Shown: piece after piece, positions 1-7,992 of the stretch
Layout: every line of letters begins with the position of its first letter
Position numbering within the stretch: the first letter of the stretch is position 1
NCBI GenBank assembly: GCA_002897995.1
Contig: BDTT01000063.1
Span: forward strand, 1-37,376
Direction: 5' to 3'
DNA from: a bacterium BMS3Bbin10
Lineage (GTDB): Bacteria; Pseudomonadota; Alphaproteobacteria; Rhizobiales; Methyloligellaceae
DNA length: 37,376 nucleotides
Made by a program: the position numbers and the translations under genes
Notes under the pieces: model-generated
What the model saw: only the letters and a program-made list of their open reading frames with translations
The model's database searches: none
Told to the model about the DNA's origin: nothing

Positions 1-333
1 GACACCTTCAAGCAATCGGCGAATGTGCATCGTGCGTATATTTAGTTCCGCCATTATAGCGTCGAGTTCGCGAGCTGTTACGTTCGACTTCTTCCGCGTC
101 ATAGGGTGAACGCTCACGGGCGGCCCATAGATTGGGTCCAGTTGTTCGAGAAAGCCGATTGGCACCCCATAAACTTGCGCTGCTCGCCCGGCGAACTCGT
201 CGTCCGCTTCAATAGTCGCGTTCTCATACCGCGACAGGATTGGCTGCCGGATTCCGAGCCTCTTGGCCGCTTCCTTTTGAGTGAGTCTGAGTCTCTGCCG
301 CGCGAGGCGCAGCATGCCGCCTTGTACCGCCAT
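1..333 (-). CDS. XRE-family regulator with probable ImmA/IrrE peptidase domain, N-terminal part
   Basis: The reading frame is open from the ATG at 333 to the window edge (111 codons), so the C-terminus is missing. Residues about 7-60 form an XRE-type helix-turn-helix: ARQRLRLTQKEAAKRLGI is the start of the helix pair and QPILSRYEN is the recognition region. The following segment (DPIYGPPVSVHPMTRKKSN and TARELDAIMAELNIRTMHIRRLLEGV) resembles the linker of alphaproteobacterial regulators that carry a ImmA/IrrE (DUF955) metallopeptidase domain. That domain would lie outside the window, so the peptidase part is inferred. Such proteins usually repress their own operon and are relieved by proteolysis. 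The ATG lies only 5 bases after the stop of the preceding gene, so the two are very likely co-transcribed and translationally coupled. The DNA is less GC-rich than the chromosome to its right. Confidence 0.8.
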   Translation of the reverse strand, partial: MAVQGGMLRLARQRLRLTQKEAAKRLGIRQPILSRYENATIEADDEFAGRAAQVYGVPIGFLEQLDPIYGPPVSVHPMTRKKSNVTARELDAIMAELNIRTMHIRRLLEGV

Positions 334-338
334 AATGA

Positions 339-959
339 TTACTCTTTACTCTTGCTAACCTGCTCACGAACTCCGCGTGGAGATACGAGGGCGGTGCGAT
401 CATCGCCTTGCGGCGATGCCGCAGTGGGAAGCGTCACAACCTCGCCAGCGTCTTCGACGATGTCCTTGATTGAGTAGTCCCAGAGCAGGCGTTCATTGTC
501 CCGCGCCACGACCAAAATGTCTTTGACGCGCGTGCAGAGGTCATTCGACAACCAGACGAAATCGACCTTCACGGTTTCCGGCGGAAAACCAAGAAAACTT
601 TCCTGTGGGTCAGTGAACGCAAGAACGGCCTGCGTTGCAATATTGCGCCCGAGCTTGTGCTCGTCACCCTTCTTGAACCGACCAATTACAAGCCCCTTGA
701 ATACGATCTTGATCGTCTGGGCCTCAATAATCAGATTGATGTGGTCGTCGCTGAGAAATTCAAGGATGGCTTTGCGCGCAATCGCGTCAAAAACGTAATT
801 GGCGATGGTCCGACTGTAGAGCAAAGGAGCGATGCCCTGCTCAGCGCGATACTTTGAGATCGCCTCCCACTCCTCCCATGCCTGCATGACGATCTGATAA
901 ATGCGAGAGTGATAGTCAGAGAGGTGAGTTTTCACCTCGGCTTTGATGGGAAGAGACAT
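339..959 (-). CDS. Hypothetical protein, partner of the XRE/ImmA regulator
   Basis: I do not recognise this protein. From the ATG at 959 it has 206 residues; a GTG at 998 would add 13. I prefer 959 because a G-rich Shine-Dalgarno-like run (GGGGGT) sits 8 bases before it. It has no signal peptide or membrane segment. The N-terminal half looks helical and contains YHSRIYQIVMQAWEEWE; the middle alternates hydrophobic and charged residues like a beta-rich domain (IIEAQTIKIVFKGLVIGRFKKG). The C-terminus is low complexity and charged, ending in VSKSKE. It ends 5 bases before the XRE/ImmA gene. An unknown gene tightly coupled to an XRE-ImmA gene fits a toxin-antitoxin, phage-derived or defence-related pair, but nothing in this protein proves that. 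Confidence 0.7.
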   Translation of the reverse strand: MSLPIKAEVKTHLSDYHSRIYQIVMQAWEEWEAISKYRAEQGIAPLLYSRTIANYVFDAIARKAILEFLSDDHINLIIEAQTIKIVFKGLVIGRFKKGDEHKLGRNIATQAVLAFTDPQESFLGFPPETVKVDFVWLSNDLCTRVKDILVVARDNERLLWDYSIKDIVEDAGEVVTLPTAASPQGDDRTALVSPRGVREQVSKSKE

Positions 960-1040
960 GCGGCGGACCCCCAGCCAGTTGTTTAGAGACCGCGACACTG
1001 CCTGAATCGTTTTGTAAAATCAACATATATTATTCGTATT

Positions 1041-1280
1041 CTATTTTGATTTGTTCTCCCAACGAGTTATGGCAGCTTTTCGCGCAATCTCGGCGCGACG
1101 TTCTGGTGAAATGGACTTGGCCCGCGCCTTACCACCCATGCGCCCCAACTCTTGAGCAGCCTTGTTCTTGCCCTCGTCTGCGTATTCTTCTTCGATCTCG
1201 CCTGTGGCGATCTTCATGACTTTGACGGCGGCACCAACCACGTCGGCGGGGCGTTTTTCGCCTTTGGGTCCGGTGGGCAT
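1041..1280 (-). CDS. Small basic protein with GGKARAKSISPERRAEIARKAA motif
   Basis: A 79-residue protein whose start is fixed by a strong AGGAGG Shine-Dalgarno sequence 4 bases before the ATG at 1280. The C-terminal third carries the glycine/arginine-rich motif GRMGGKARAKSISPERR followed by AEIARKAAITRW, a pattern I know from many small uncharacterised rhizobial and other proteobacterial proteins, some on plasmids and islands. The N-terminus (MPTGPKGEKRPADVVGAAVKV) also recurs in such proteins. The basic helix suggests nucleic-acid binding, which is inference only. It is the first gene of the minus-strand group that continues into the unknown 206-aa gene and the XRE/ImmA regulator. An 18-bp palindrome lies immediately upstream. 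Confidence 0.7.
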   Translation of the reverse strand: MPTGPKGEKRPADVVGAAVKVMKIATGEIEEEYADEGKNKAAQELGRMGGKARAKSISPERRAEIARKAAITRWENKSK

Positions 1281-1290
1281 GAAACCTCCT

Positions 1291-1308
1291 ATGCTTCACG
1301 CTAAGCAT
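1291..1308. promoter_or_regulatory. Palindrome, possible operator of the accessory operon
   Basis: ATGCTT (1291-1296) and AAGCAT (1303-1308) form a perfect inverted repeat with a 6-base spacer. It lies 10 bases upstream of the 79-aa gene and just 5' of its AGGAGG ribosome site. Its size and position suit a dimeric XRE-type repressor such as the one encoded at 1-333. No footprint or second copy was seen. Confidence 0.4.
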
Positions 1309-1411
1309 ACAGGAATTGCGCGTCAGATTCTACAGGGGTCAAGAGCCGTCGATTTCAAACTGATGCACTACCGATCCTCGCCACGGATTGCGTGCGAACG
1401 CGCACTCTGCC

Positions 1412-1903
1412 ATGTCTGCCGCCATGAGCAGCGGCCAGAAACCCATCGCCATATATATCGACGCGGATGCGTGCCCGGTAAAGAACGAGACCTACCGGGT
1501 TGCGGAGCGCTACGCTTTGAAGGTCTATGTGGTGGCCAACAGCTACATGAATGTGCCCCGCGCACCGCTGATCGAGCGCGTTATCGTCGATGACGGTTTC
1601 GATGCCGCCGATGACTGGATCGCCGGGCGGGCCAGCCCCGGCGCCATTGTCATCACCGCCGACATTCCCCTGGCGAGCCGCTGCGTGAAAGCGGGGGCGG
1701 CCGTCATATCGCCGGCCGGAAAGGCGTTCACGGAAAACTCCGTCGGCATGGCGCTGGCCACCCGGAACCTGATGCAGGATTTGCGGGCCGGCGGCGAAAT
1801 CATCGGTGGCCCGAAGCCCTTTTCTGCGCGCGACCGCTCCGCTTTCCTCTCCGCGCTGGACCTCGCCGCCGTCCGGCTGAAAAAAGAGGGGTTTGGCGGC
1901 TGA
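1412..1903 (+). CDS. UPF0178 (DUF188, YaiI/YqxD) family protein
   Basis: This cytosolic protein of 163 residues belongs to the UPF0178 family, whose fold is PIN/NYN-like; its biochemical role is not established. The family hallmark [11 protein letters not shown] lies near the N-terminus. Further conserved blocks are [41 protein letters not shown], and [10 protein letters not shown] followed by [19 protein letters not shown]. The aspartates in DADACP and TADIPLA are those that would hold a metal in a PIN-like nuclease. Two ATG starts are possible, 1412 and 1424; neither has a clear ribosome site, and a TTG at 1388 would add 8 residues. I chose 1412. The length matches the usual 150-165 residues. 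It stands alone, between the accessory operon and the TAXI gene. Confidence 0.9.
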   Translation: MSAAMSSGQKPIAIYIDADACPVKNETYRVAERYALKVYVVANSYMNVPRAPLIERVIVDDGFDAADDWIAGRASPGAIVITADIPLASRCVKAGAAVISPAGKAFTENSVGMALATRNLMQDLRAGGEIIGGPKPFSARDRSAFLSALDLAAVRLKKEGFGG

Positions 1904-2069
1904 AGCGCGCCCTTCTCCCCGCCGGCGCGGCGCCGGAAGCACCGGTCCGAAAGTCCTGCCCGGGCTGAAGAACCTTGCGCCGTTTGCGTTCCCGAAGTGG
2001 ACAAATGCCTTTTTTGCAGCCAATTCTTGCGCTATGGTTAAAACAGCTTATTCCAAGGGTGGGCAATCG

Positions 2070-3053
2070 ATGTTTAACAGAGCAATCCTGGTTATTTTGA
2101 CGATTCTGGTTGCGGCGCCGCTGTCCGCTACGCCTGGTGAGGCGGTTGAGGAAATTGCCATCGCCGCGGGCGAAAGAGGCGGCGCTTACTATGATTTCGG
2201 GCGCAGCATTTGCCGGCTGCTGGACCGCAAGGCCGAGGGGCTGAAATGCGCCCTGGCGCCGGCAGCGCGCGGCGACGCGCCGGACGACTCCCTTTCCAAT
2301 CTCGTAAATATCAACAACAACGCCGCGGATTTCGGTCTTGCGCGCTCCGACTGGCATCATTATGCGGTCACCGGCACCGGGCCGGCGAAATATATGGGCG
2401 GGAAGCTCGAGGGCGTCAGAAGCCTGTTTTCCCTCCATATGCAACCGGTCACGCTCATCGCCAGACGCGATGCGGGGATAAAAAACCTCGATGATCTGAA
2501 AGGCAAACGGGTGAATATCGGCCGGGCCTATTCCAGCGATCGCCGGAGCGTTGAACTGGTGATGGCGGCCAAGAAGTGGACGCGCAGGGATTTTCTCATG
2601 GTCGACGAATTGTCCCAGGCCGATCAGCGCCTGGCCTTCTGCCAGAACCGCGTACAGGCCATGTTTTACATGGGGAGCCATCCAAATGACGGCGTCAGCC
2701 AGGCGGTGAGGCTTTGCGGCGCGACCCTGGTGAATGTCGGCGGCGCGGCGATCGACGAAATTGTCGCCGCGAGGCCCTATCTGACGCGCACGACCATTGC
2801 GCCCGGCACCTATGCCGGAATACCCGAACCGGTCACGACATTCGGCTCCACGGTCACCGTGGTGAGCTCGGCCGATGTTTCGGAGGACCTGGTTTACGCG
2901 TTTGTCAAAGCCGTGTTCGAAAATCTGCCGGCGCTGAAGAAATCCCATTCAGCGTTCCGGAATCTCGACCCCGCAAGCATGGTCAAGAACGGATTGACCG
3001 CGCCCTATCACATTGGCGCCATGCGCTATTACCGCGAAAAAGGCCTGCTCTGA
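2070..3053 (+). CDS. TAXI-family TRAP transporter solute-binding protein
   Basis: The product has 327 residues with a Sec signal peptide (about residues 1-24, MFNRAILVILTILVAAPLSA). It resembles TAXI periplasmic binding proteins: the early GERGGAYYDFGRSICRLL block, the LVNINNNAADFGLARSDW segment, and IKNLDDLKGKRVNIGRAYS, all in the usual order. TAXI proteins normally hand a ligand to a fused TRAP permease, but no permease gene is in the window, so this is an orphan binding protein or has a distant partner. The ATG at 2070 is chosen because it begins the signal peptide and follows a GGGTGGG run. The next gene on the same strand is a membrane GGDEF-EAL protein with a periplasmic domain, so a signalling role for the ligand is possible. 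The ligand is unknown. Confidence 0.88.
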   Translation: MFNRAILVILTILVAAPLSATPGEAVEEIAIAAGERGGAYYDFGRSICRLLDRKAEGLKCALAPAARGDAPDDSLSNLVNINNNAADFGLARSDWHHYAVTGTGPAKYMGGKLEGVRSLFSLHMQPVTLIARRDAGIKNLDDLKGKRVNIGRAYSSDRRSVELVMAAKKWTRRDFLMVDELSQADQRLAFCQNRVQAMFYMGSHPNDGVSQAVRLCGATLVNVGGAAIDEIVAARPYLTRTTIAPGTYAGIPEPVTTFGSTVTVVSSADVSEDLVYAFVKAVFENLPALKKSHSAFRNLDPASMVKNGLTAPYHIGAMRYYREKGLL

Positions 3054-3220
3054 GAAAACCCGGCCGCGGAATGCAGGCTGCCGGACCAGGGCGCGGCATA
3101 GGGCCGCAGGTTCCGCTACACCATGATGGAATGCTCCCGGGCGGCCGCGAACAGCTCCCCGGCCTGCGCCGTTCTTTCACTATCCGCCGTCCTGGCATGT
3201 TTGAGGGAAATCGGTAAAAT

Positions 3221-3250
3221 TTGAGTCGAATCTTCCAAAGGATTTATAAT
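3221..3250 (+). promoter_or_regulatory. Probable sigma70-type promoter for the GGDEF-EAL gene
   Basis: TTGAGT (3221-3226) and a perfect TATAAT (3245-3250) are separated by 18 bases, inside an AT-rich intergenic stretch (3200-3330). Transcription would start about 100 bases before the coding start at 3360. The rest of the 3054-3359 gap shows no gene. Confidence 0.55.
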
Positions 3251-3359
3251 ATTCAACTGTAAACAAATTAATACAGAAAAATAAACCAAGTACATTTGAA
3301 GTGAATTAAGATAATTACACCACACTCCCATGTTAAATCTCTTGTTGGGAGCGGGACGC

Positions 3360-5738
3360 ATGTTTCGAGAGTTCTTTGCCCGTGACCGAATGGTCATGGC
3401 GGGCCTTATCATTCTGGGAGCGGCAACCGTGGCCGCCGGCTTCGTGTCGGGCCGGTCCACCTTCCAGTATGCGCTTTCCACCGATGCGCGCCAGGCCGCC
3501 GCCAAATGGGTCGGGAAGGCGGAAAACCAGCTGTTCAGGCAGCAATCGCCGGCCGGTGAACGCCTCCTGGAACAGGGCGTCACAATTGTCGCGCCTAAGC
3601 TGTTCAGCGAGTACCGGACCCGGGCCCGCGGCGCCGGCGCGCAAAACCTTCGCATTGCCAGCTCGGCGCGCGAGGAATCCGGTCTTCTGGCCGGTATCGA
3701 CAAACTGTTCTCCGGGTGGATTACAAATCTCACCAATCTGCTGGACGCCGACGATCATGTGAGCCGGATTCGCAACTTTGCGCTGCTCCAGCCAAGCGGG
3801 GCGCTGGTCGTGCGCTCAAACGGGTTCGATCCCGCGTCACTCGATGATTTTCTCGCCGAAACCCGTTTCCAGGCGGAGCTTTACAAATCGCTCGGGATGA
3901 ATTCCACCCGGATTTTCGACAAGTTCGTCATGCCCGGGCAGGCGGCCAACGAGTTTCAAAAGGGGATTATCGTACCGCTCCTTCGGGGCCGGAAGATTAT
4001 CCGCGTCTATGTGCTTGCGGTCGATCAGTCGTCCGCCGCCACCATGTCCAAGGTTGCGCTCGTCGCCGCTTCCATGATGACCAGCCTGCTGGTCGTGCTG
4101 GGATATTCCGTGCCCACGGCGGTTGCGTTCAGGCGCATTCGCGAACGCTGGAAAGCCGAGGACCAGATCAGGTTTCTGGCCATGCATGACCCCCTGACGG
4201 GCCTGCCGAACCGCGTTCAGTGGCATAATGCCCTTGAACAGGCCCTGGCGCGGGCCAAGCGGCGGGGCTCGCTCCTCGCCGTCATGTGCGTCGATCTCGA
4301 CCGCTTCAAGGAGATCAACGACACGCTTGGTCACAAGGCCGGCGACACACTGCTCAGGAAGGCCTCCGACCGCCTGCGCGGCTGCGTCCGCGAAACCGAC
4401 ATCGTCGCCCGGCTGGGCGGAGACGAATTCGCGGTTATCGCGGAGGATCTGGACGCGCCCGCGGACGCAATCCCCCTTGCGCGGCGCATTTGCCATCAGC
4501 TCTCCAGGAGCTTTGACATCGAAGGCCACGAAGTGGCGATCTCGGGCAGCGTCGGGATTACTCTGGCGCCGGTGGAGGGGATCGGCCCCGAGGAACTCCT
4601 CAACAATGCCGATCTCGCCCTGTACCGCGCCAAGAATGACGGGCGCAACACGTTCCGCTTCTTCGAGCCGGAAATGGACGCCTCCCTGCGCAAACGGCGC
4701 TCGATAGCGGGCGAGCTGCGCCGGGCGCTCCACAATGGTGAGATGCATATCCACTATCAGCCCCAGTTCGACCTGGGCAGCGGCGCACTGACAGGTTATG
4801 AGGCGCTGGCCCGCTGGACGCATAAGGAGCTTGGCGAGGTCGCGCCCGCGCAGTTCATTTCGATCGCGGAGGAAAACGGGCTTATCGGCATGCTTGGCGA
4901 ATGGGTGTTGCAGACCGCCTGCCGCGATACCCGCCACTGGCCGGCCGATGTCAGGCTTTCGGTCAATATTTCGGCGGCGCAATTTGTCGCGCAGGACCTG
5001 GTGGCCCTTGTCCGCAGCGCCCTGTCGGAGTCGGGCCTCGCCCCTAAACGGCTGTTGCTGGAACTTACCGAAGACGTCCTGTTCCGTAACAGGCACGAGG
5101 CGCTCGCAACGCTGAAACAGCTGACCGGGATGGGTGTTCGACTGGCGATCGACAATTTCGGCACCGGCTATTCGAGCCTCAAATATCTGACGCAGCTGCC
5201 GGTCTCGAAAATCAAGATCGACAGATCCTTCATTCACGAGATGGAAGGCGACAAGGATACCGGCGCGATCGTCAGGACGATCATCGGGCTGGGGAAATCC
5301 CTCGATGTCACCATCGCGGCGGACGGTGTGGAGACCAGGGCCCAGGCGCAATATCTGCGCCAGATCGGCTGCAACGAGGTTCAGGGCTTCCTGTTCGGGC
5401 ATCCGCGGCCCGAAACCGATCCCGAAATCCCCGGCGTGCTGAAATCCAGTGAAACAGGAGCGATACGCGCAGGCATCGCCGAACGCGCAGGCATCGCCGA
5501 ATGCGAGGCATCCCGGCGCACCGGCGCACCGGTCGAATGCGCGCCGGTCGAATGCGCACCGGTGGAACTGGAAACGGACCCCGTGGATCATCCCTTCGGC
5601 AATGAAGTGAACCCGGCAAGCGAGCTGTCCGAACTGCTGCCTGATACGCCTCCGGCCGCCGCCCCGGCGCAGGAGCCCTTTGAACCTGCCGGGAAATGGC
5701 ATGCGCAGGAGCGCCGCGCGCGGCTAGTTGCCGGGTAG
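3360..5738 (+). CDS. Membrane-bound GGDEF-EAL protein with unusual EAL site
   Basis: A 792-residue inner-membrane protein. TM1 is about residues 11-31 and TM2 about 232-252; the 200 residues between them form a periplasmic sensor region I cannot assign. The GGDEF domain (about 275-435) has an intact GGDEF at 353-357 and the inhibitory-site RETD at 344-347, so cyclic-di-GMP synthesis is expected. The EAL domain (about 450-700) has EAL at 481-483, the SVNIS asparagine, the LELTE glutamate, the KIDRSF lysine and the QGFLFG glutamine. However, the usual DDFGTGYSS is DNFGTGYSS (N599) and AEGVET is ADGVET (D655). Both changes fall on metal-binding or catalytic positions, so phosphodiesterase activity may be weak or lost. 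The last 90 residues are a low-complexity tail with tandem repeats. I chose ATG 3360 for its GGGAG site; ATG 3330 has none. The 3' end overlaps the convergent gene by 15 bases. Confidence 0.93.
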   Translation: MFREFFARDRMVMAGLIILGAATVAAGFVSGRSTFQYALSTDARQAAAKWVGKAENQLFRQQSPAGERLLEQGVTIVAPKLFSEYRTRARGAGAQNLRIASSAREESGLLAGIDKLFSGWITNLTNLLDADDHVSRIRNFALLQPSGALVVRSNGFDPASLDDFLAETRFQAELYKSLGMNSTRIFDKFVMPGQAANEFQKGIIVPLLRGRKIIRVYVLAVDQSSAATMSKVALVAASMMTSLLVVLGYSVPTAVAFRRIRERWKAEDQIRFLAMHDPLTGLPNRVQWHNALEQALARAKRRGSLLAVMCVDLDRFKEINDTLGHKAGDTLLRKASDRLRGCVRETDIVARLGGDEFAVIAEDLDAPADAIPLARRICHQLSRSFDIEGHEVAISGSVGITLAPVEGIGPEELLNNADLALYRAKNDGRNTFRFFEPEMDASLRKRRSIAGELRRALHNGEMHIHYQPQFDLGSGALTGYEALARWTHKELGEVAPAQFISIAEENGLIGMLGEWVLQTACRDTRHWPADVRLSVNISAAQFVAQDLVALVRSALSESGLAPKRLLLELTEDVLFRNRHEALATLKQLTGMGVRLAIDNFGTGYSSLKYLTQLPVSKIKIDRSFIHEMEGDKDTGAIVRTIIGLGKSLDVTIAADGVETRAQAQYLRQIGCNEVQGFLFGHPRPETDPEIPGVLKSSETGAIRAGIAERAGIAECEASRRTGAPVECAPVECAPVELETDPVDHPFGNEVNPASELSELLPDTPPAAAPAQEPFEPAGKWHAQERRARLVAG
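5467..5570 (+). repeat. Intragenic tandem repeats in the GGDEF-EAL C-terminal tail
   Basis: Two copies of an 18-bp unit (5467-5484 and 5485-5502, one base different) encode AGIAER/AGIAEC. Three copies of a 15-bp unit (5526-5540, 5541-5555, 5556-5570, the last diverged) encode APVEC, APVEC, APVEL. Both units keep the reading frame, so copy-number change would alter only tail length. Confidence 0.85.
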
Positions 5739-6296
5739 CCGTTCTCCGCCCGGGCCGAAGCGCATGGCTTGCGTATTCCTGCAATCATAGCCCCTCGCCT
5801 GCCGGTCGGCGATCCGCCGGGCCTGCCGGTTCGCCCTGGGATTGCCGCTGGCGGCAATATGCGCCACCTGGCAGGCATCGTCCGCGCCCAGCTTTGTGAC
5901 CACCAGCGTCTGGCCCTTGCGCCCGTCCGAATCCCAGAAATAGCGCAGGATGGTGGCGAACGGCACCCATTCCCCGCCCTTTCGCTCGACGCGCCATTCC
6001 AGCGTCTTGTGAATGGTGTTGAACGGCGCAAGCGTCTGGCTCGCCGCCGTTTGCTTTTCGGCGTTCGGCCCGAAGGAGACAAAGAAGCGCAAATCTCCCT
6101 CGGCGACGCGCACCCGCATTCCCTTATACCCCTTGCAGTCCCACACCGCCGAGCCGCCTTCATCGGGGTTGGATTCCACAAGCTGGCACTTGCCGAGATC
6201 GAGCGGCGTGTAGAGGCTGGATATCTGACCGGCCTGCGCCGGGAGGGTAATGGCCGCGGCCGCAAGGCTGAAAACCAGGGGGGCGATCCTTCTCAT
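5724..6296 (-). CDS. Exported hypothetical protein
   Basis: A 190-residue protein with a signal peptide (MRRIAPLVFSLAAAAITLPAQAG, about 22 residues, AQA cleavage site), so probably periplasmic. The mature part has two cysteine-bearing segments (LGKCQLVES and VWDCKGYKG) that could form a disulfide, a beta-rich stretch (MRVRVAEGDLRFFVSFGP) and a C-terminal ADDACQVAHIAASGNPRANRQARRIAD block. I do not recognise the family by name; similar exported proteins occur in other alphaproteobacteria. The ATG at 6296 is fixed by the signal peptide; a G-rich GGGGAG lies upstream. It is convergent with the GGDEF-EAL gene and divergent from dapB. Confidence 0.75.
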   Translation of the reverse strand: MRRIAPLVFSLAAAAITLPAQAGQISSLYTPLDLGKCQLVESNPDEGGSAVWDCKGYKGMRVRVAEGDLRFFVSFGPNAEKQTAASQTLAPFNTIHKTLEWRVERKGGEWVPFATILRYFWDSDGRKGQTLVVTKLGADDACQVAHIAASGNPRANRQARRIADRQARGYDCRNTQAMRFGPGGERLPGN

Positions 6297-6449
6297 GCCC
6301 GTATGTTCTCCCCTCCACATGGCGGAGCGCGATGCTCTTATCTCATATAGGGTTTTTCCCCGGACAAAAAATATCGCGAACGAGAAAACTAGCCTCCCCG
6401 CGCGGGCATTGCTATAGGGCTGGCCAGGAAGATTTTGGAGCGACCTCCC

Positions 6450-7256
6450 ATGAGCGATATGAAGCTGGCCATTATGGGCGCCGCCGGGCGCATGGGCCGC
6501 GAACTCATCCGCGCGGTGCATGAAACAGAGGGTTGCGTCGTGGCCGGAGGGACCGAATCTCCCGGCTCCGGGGCAGTGGGTCACGATCTTGGCGAACTTG
6601 CCGGCGTTGGCGCGCTCGGAGTGAGCGTCACCGATGAGCCGCTGGAGCTGTTCGCGCGCATCGACGGTATTCTCGATTTTACCGTGCCCGCCGCGTCCCT
6701 TGCCTTTGCCGAACTCGCCGCCCAGGCGCGCATTGTGCACGTCATGGGCACGACCGGCTTTACGAGTGATGACGAGAAGAAAATCGAAGCGGCGGCCCGC
6801 CATGCGGCCATCGTCAAGGCGGGCAATATGAGTCTCGGGGTCAATCTCCTGAACGCGCTGATAAAAAAGGTCGCGCGGGCGCTGGATGAGGATTTCGATA
6901 TCGAGGTGCTGGAAATGCATCACCGGGACAAGGTGGATGCCCCTTCGGGCACCGCGCTGATGCTCGGCGAGGCGGCGGCCGAGGGGCGGGGCATCGATCT
7001 GCAAGCCCGCTCCGTGCGCAGCCGCGAGGGTCATACGGGCGCACGCAAACGCGGCGATATCGGCTTTGCGACCCTGCGCGGCGGCTCCGTGGTCGGCGAG
7101 CATACGGTGATCTTCGCCGCCGACGGCGAGCGCCTGGAGCTGACCCACAAGGCGGCCGACCGGGGAATTTTCTCGCGCGGCGGCGTCAAGGCCGCGCTGT
7201 GGGCGAGCGGCAAGCCGCCCGGTCTCTATTCCATGATGGATGTATTGGGAATTTAG
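6450..7256 (+). CDS. dapB: 4-hydroxy-tetrahydrodipicolinate reductase
   Basis: DapB reduces 4-hydroxy-tetrahydrodipicolinate with NAD(P)H in the diaminopimelate/lysine pathway, in the cytosol. The 268-residue product has the N-terminal Rossmann glycine motif ([12 protein letters not shown]), the GTTGF segment, and the family signature from [19 protein letters not shown], with catalytic HH and lysine and the substrate-binding SGTA. The length is typical. I chose ATG 6450, preceded by GGAG 9 bases upstream; a TTG at 6435 would add 5 residues. gpmA follows after 12 bases on the same strand and is likely co-transcribed, an arrangement seen in other alphaproteobacteria. Confidence 0.97.
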   Translation: MSDMKLAIMGAAGRMGRELIRAVHETEGCVVAGGTESPGSGAVGHDLGELAGVGALGVSVTDEPLELFARIDGILDFTVPAASLAFAELAAQARIVHVMGTTGFTSDDEKKIEAAARHAAIVKAGNMSLGVNLLNALIKKVARALDEDFDIEVLEMHHRDKVDAPSGTALMLGEAAAEGRGIDLQARSVRSREGHTGARKRGDIGFATLRGGSVVGEHTVIFAADGERLELTHKAADRGIFSRGGVKAALWASGKPPGLYSMMDVLGI

Positions 7257-7268
7257 GAAATTTCAGAC

Positions 7269-7895
7269 ATGGACAATGTGCTGGTGCTGGTGCGCCACGG
7301 CCAGAGCGAATGGAACGCCAAGAACCTGTTCACGGGCTGGCAAGATGTGGACCTGACGGAGCAGGGCATCGCCGAGGCGCGGCGCGCGGGAGAGATGCTC
7401 AAATCAGCCGGTCTCCATTTCGATATCGCCTTCACCAGCGATCTGGTCCGGGCGCAGAAAACCCTTGACCTTATCCTGGAGGAGCTTGGCCAGAGCGGCC
7501 TTGAGACGATCCGCGATCAAAAGCTCAATGAGCGTGACTATGGCGATCTGGTCGGCCTCAACAAGGCGGAGACGGCGGAAAAATATGGCGCGGAGCAGGT
7601 GCATATCTGGCGCCGGTCCTACGATGTGGCGCCGCCCGGCGGCGAAAGCCTGAAAGACACCGCCGCGCGCACCCTGCCCTATTTCGAGGCCAATATCCTG
7701 CCCCGGGTGCTCAAGGGTGAAAGCGTCATTGTGTCCGCCCACGGCAATTCGCTGCGCGCGATCGTCATGAAGCTGGACAAGCTCTCCAGGGATGAAATCA
7801 CACAGCTCAACCTCGCCACCGGCGCGCCGATAATCTACCGCTTCAACGAAGACGGCTCAGTTGCGGAGAAGCGGGATTTGGCTGAGGCGGCCTGA
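7269..7895 (+). CDS. gpmA: 2,3-bisphosphoglycerate-dependent phosphoglycerate mutase
   Basis: The enzyme interconverts 3- and 2-phosphoglycerate in glycolysis and gluconeogenesis using a phosphohistidine. The 208-residue protein starts [16 protein letters not shown] with the catalytic RHG histidine, followed by [39 protein letters not shown] and the second histidine in [10 protein letters not shown]. It is of the short alphaproteobacterial type, lacking part of the C-terminal tail found in the 250-residue E. coli enzyme. It lies 12 bases after dapB. The gap after it holds a palindromic repeat that may end transcription. Confidence 0.96.
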   Translation: MDNVLVLVRHGQSEWNAKNLFTGWQDVDLTEQGIAEARRAGEMLKSAGLHFDIAFTSDLVRAQKTLDLILEELGQSGLETIRDQKLNERDYGDLVGLNKAETAEKYGAEQVHIWRRSYDVAPPGGESLKDTAARTLPYFEANILPRVLKGESVIVSAHGNSLRAIVMKLDKLSRDEITQLNLATGAPIIYRFNEDGSVAEKRDLAEAA

Positions 7896-7905
7896 TACAA
7901 TTCTC

Positions 7906-7992
7906 CGTCATCCCGGCGAACGCCGGAATCCAGTACGGAGATTGCGCGGCACGAATGAGGCTTCCTGGATACCGGCTTTCGCCGGTATGACG
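7906..7992. repeat. Palindromic intergenic repeat, family A copy 1
   Basis: The left arm begins CGTCATCCCGGCGAACGCCGG and continues to ATCCAG; the right arm runs CTGGATACCGGC to TATGACG and is its near reverse complement. Each arm has an inner palindrome (CCGGCGAACGCCGG and ACCGGCTTTCGCCGGT). A second copy lies at 13590-13668 between hisE and hisF. The pattern is a small non-coding element of REP/MITE type. The remaining sequence up to 8088 shows nothing recognisable. Confidence 0.85.

Noticed and set aside
106-477. 123-codon plus-strand frame at the left edge
   Set aside because: It runs antisense to the XRE regulator and its partner, whose frames are clean and whose HTH is recognisable.
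496-857. Two short plus-strand frames (496-798, 657-857)
   Set aside because: Both are antisense to the 206-aa gene and show no ribosome site or motif.
1309-1411. tRNA gene or attachment site at the border of the accessory patch
   Set aside because: No cloverleaf, T-loop sequence or direct repeat could be found there.
3837-5702. 621-codon minus-strand frame antisense to the GGDEF-EAL gene
   Set aside because: It is a shadow of a gene with intact GGDEF and EAL motifs; its translation is rich in R, G and H and resembles no family.
7906-7992. CRISPR-like array
   Set aside because: Only one inverted element is present, without regularly spaced direct repeats or cas genes.
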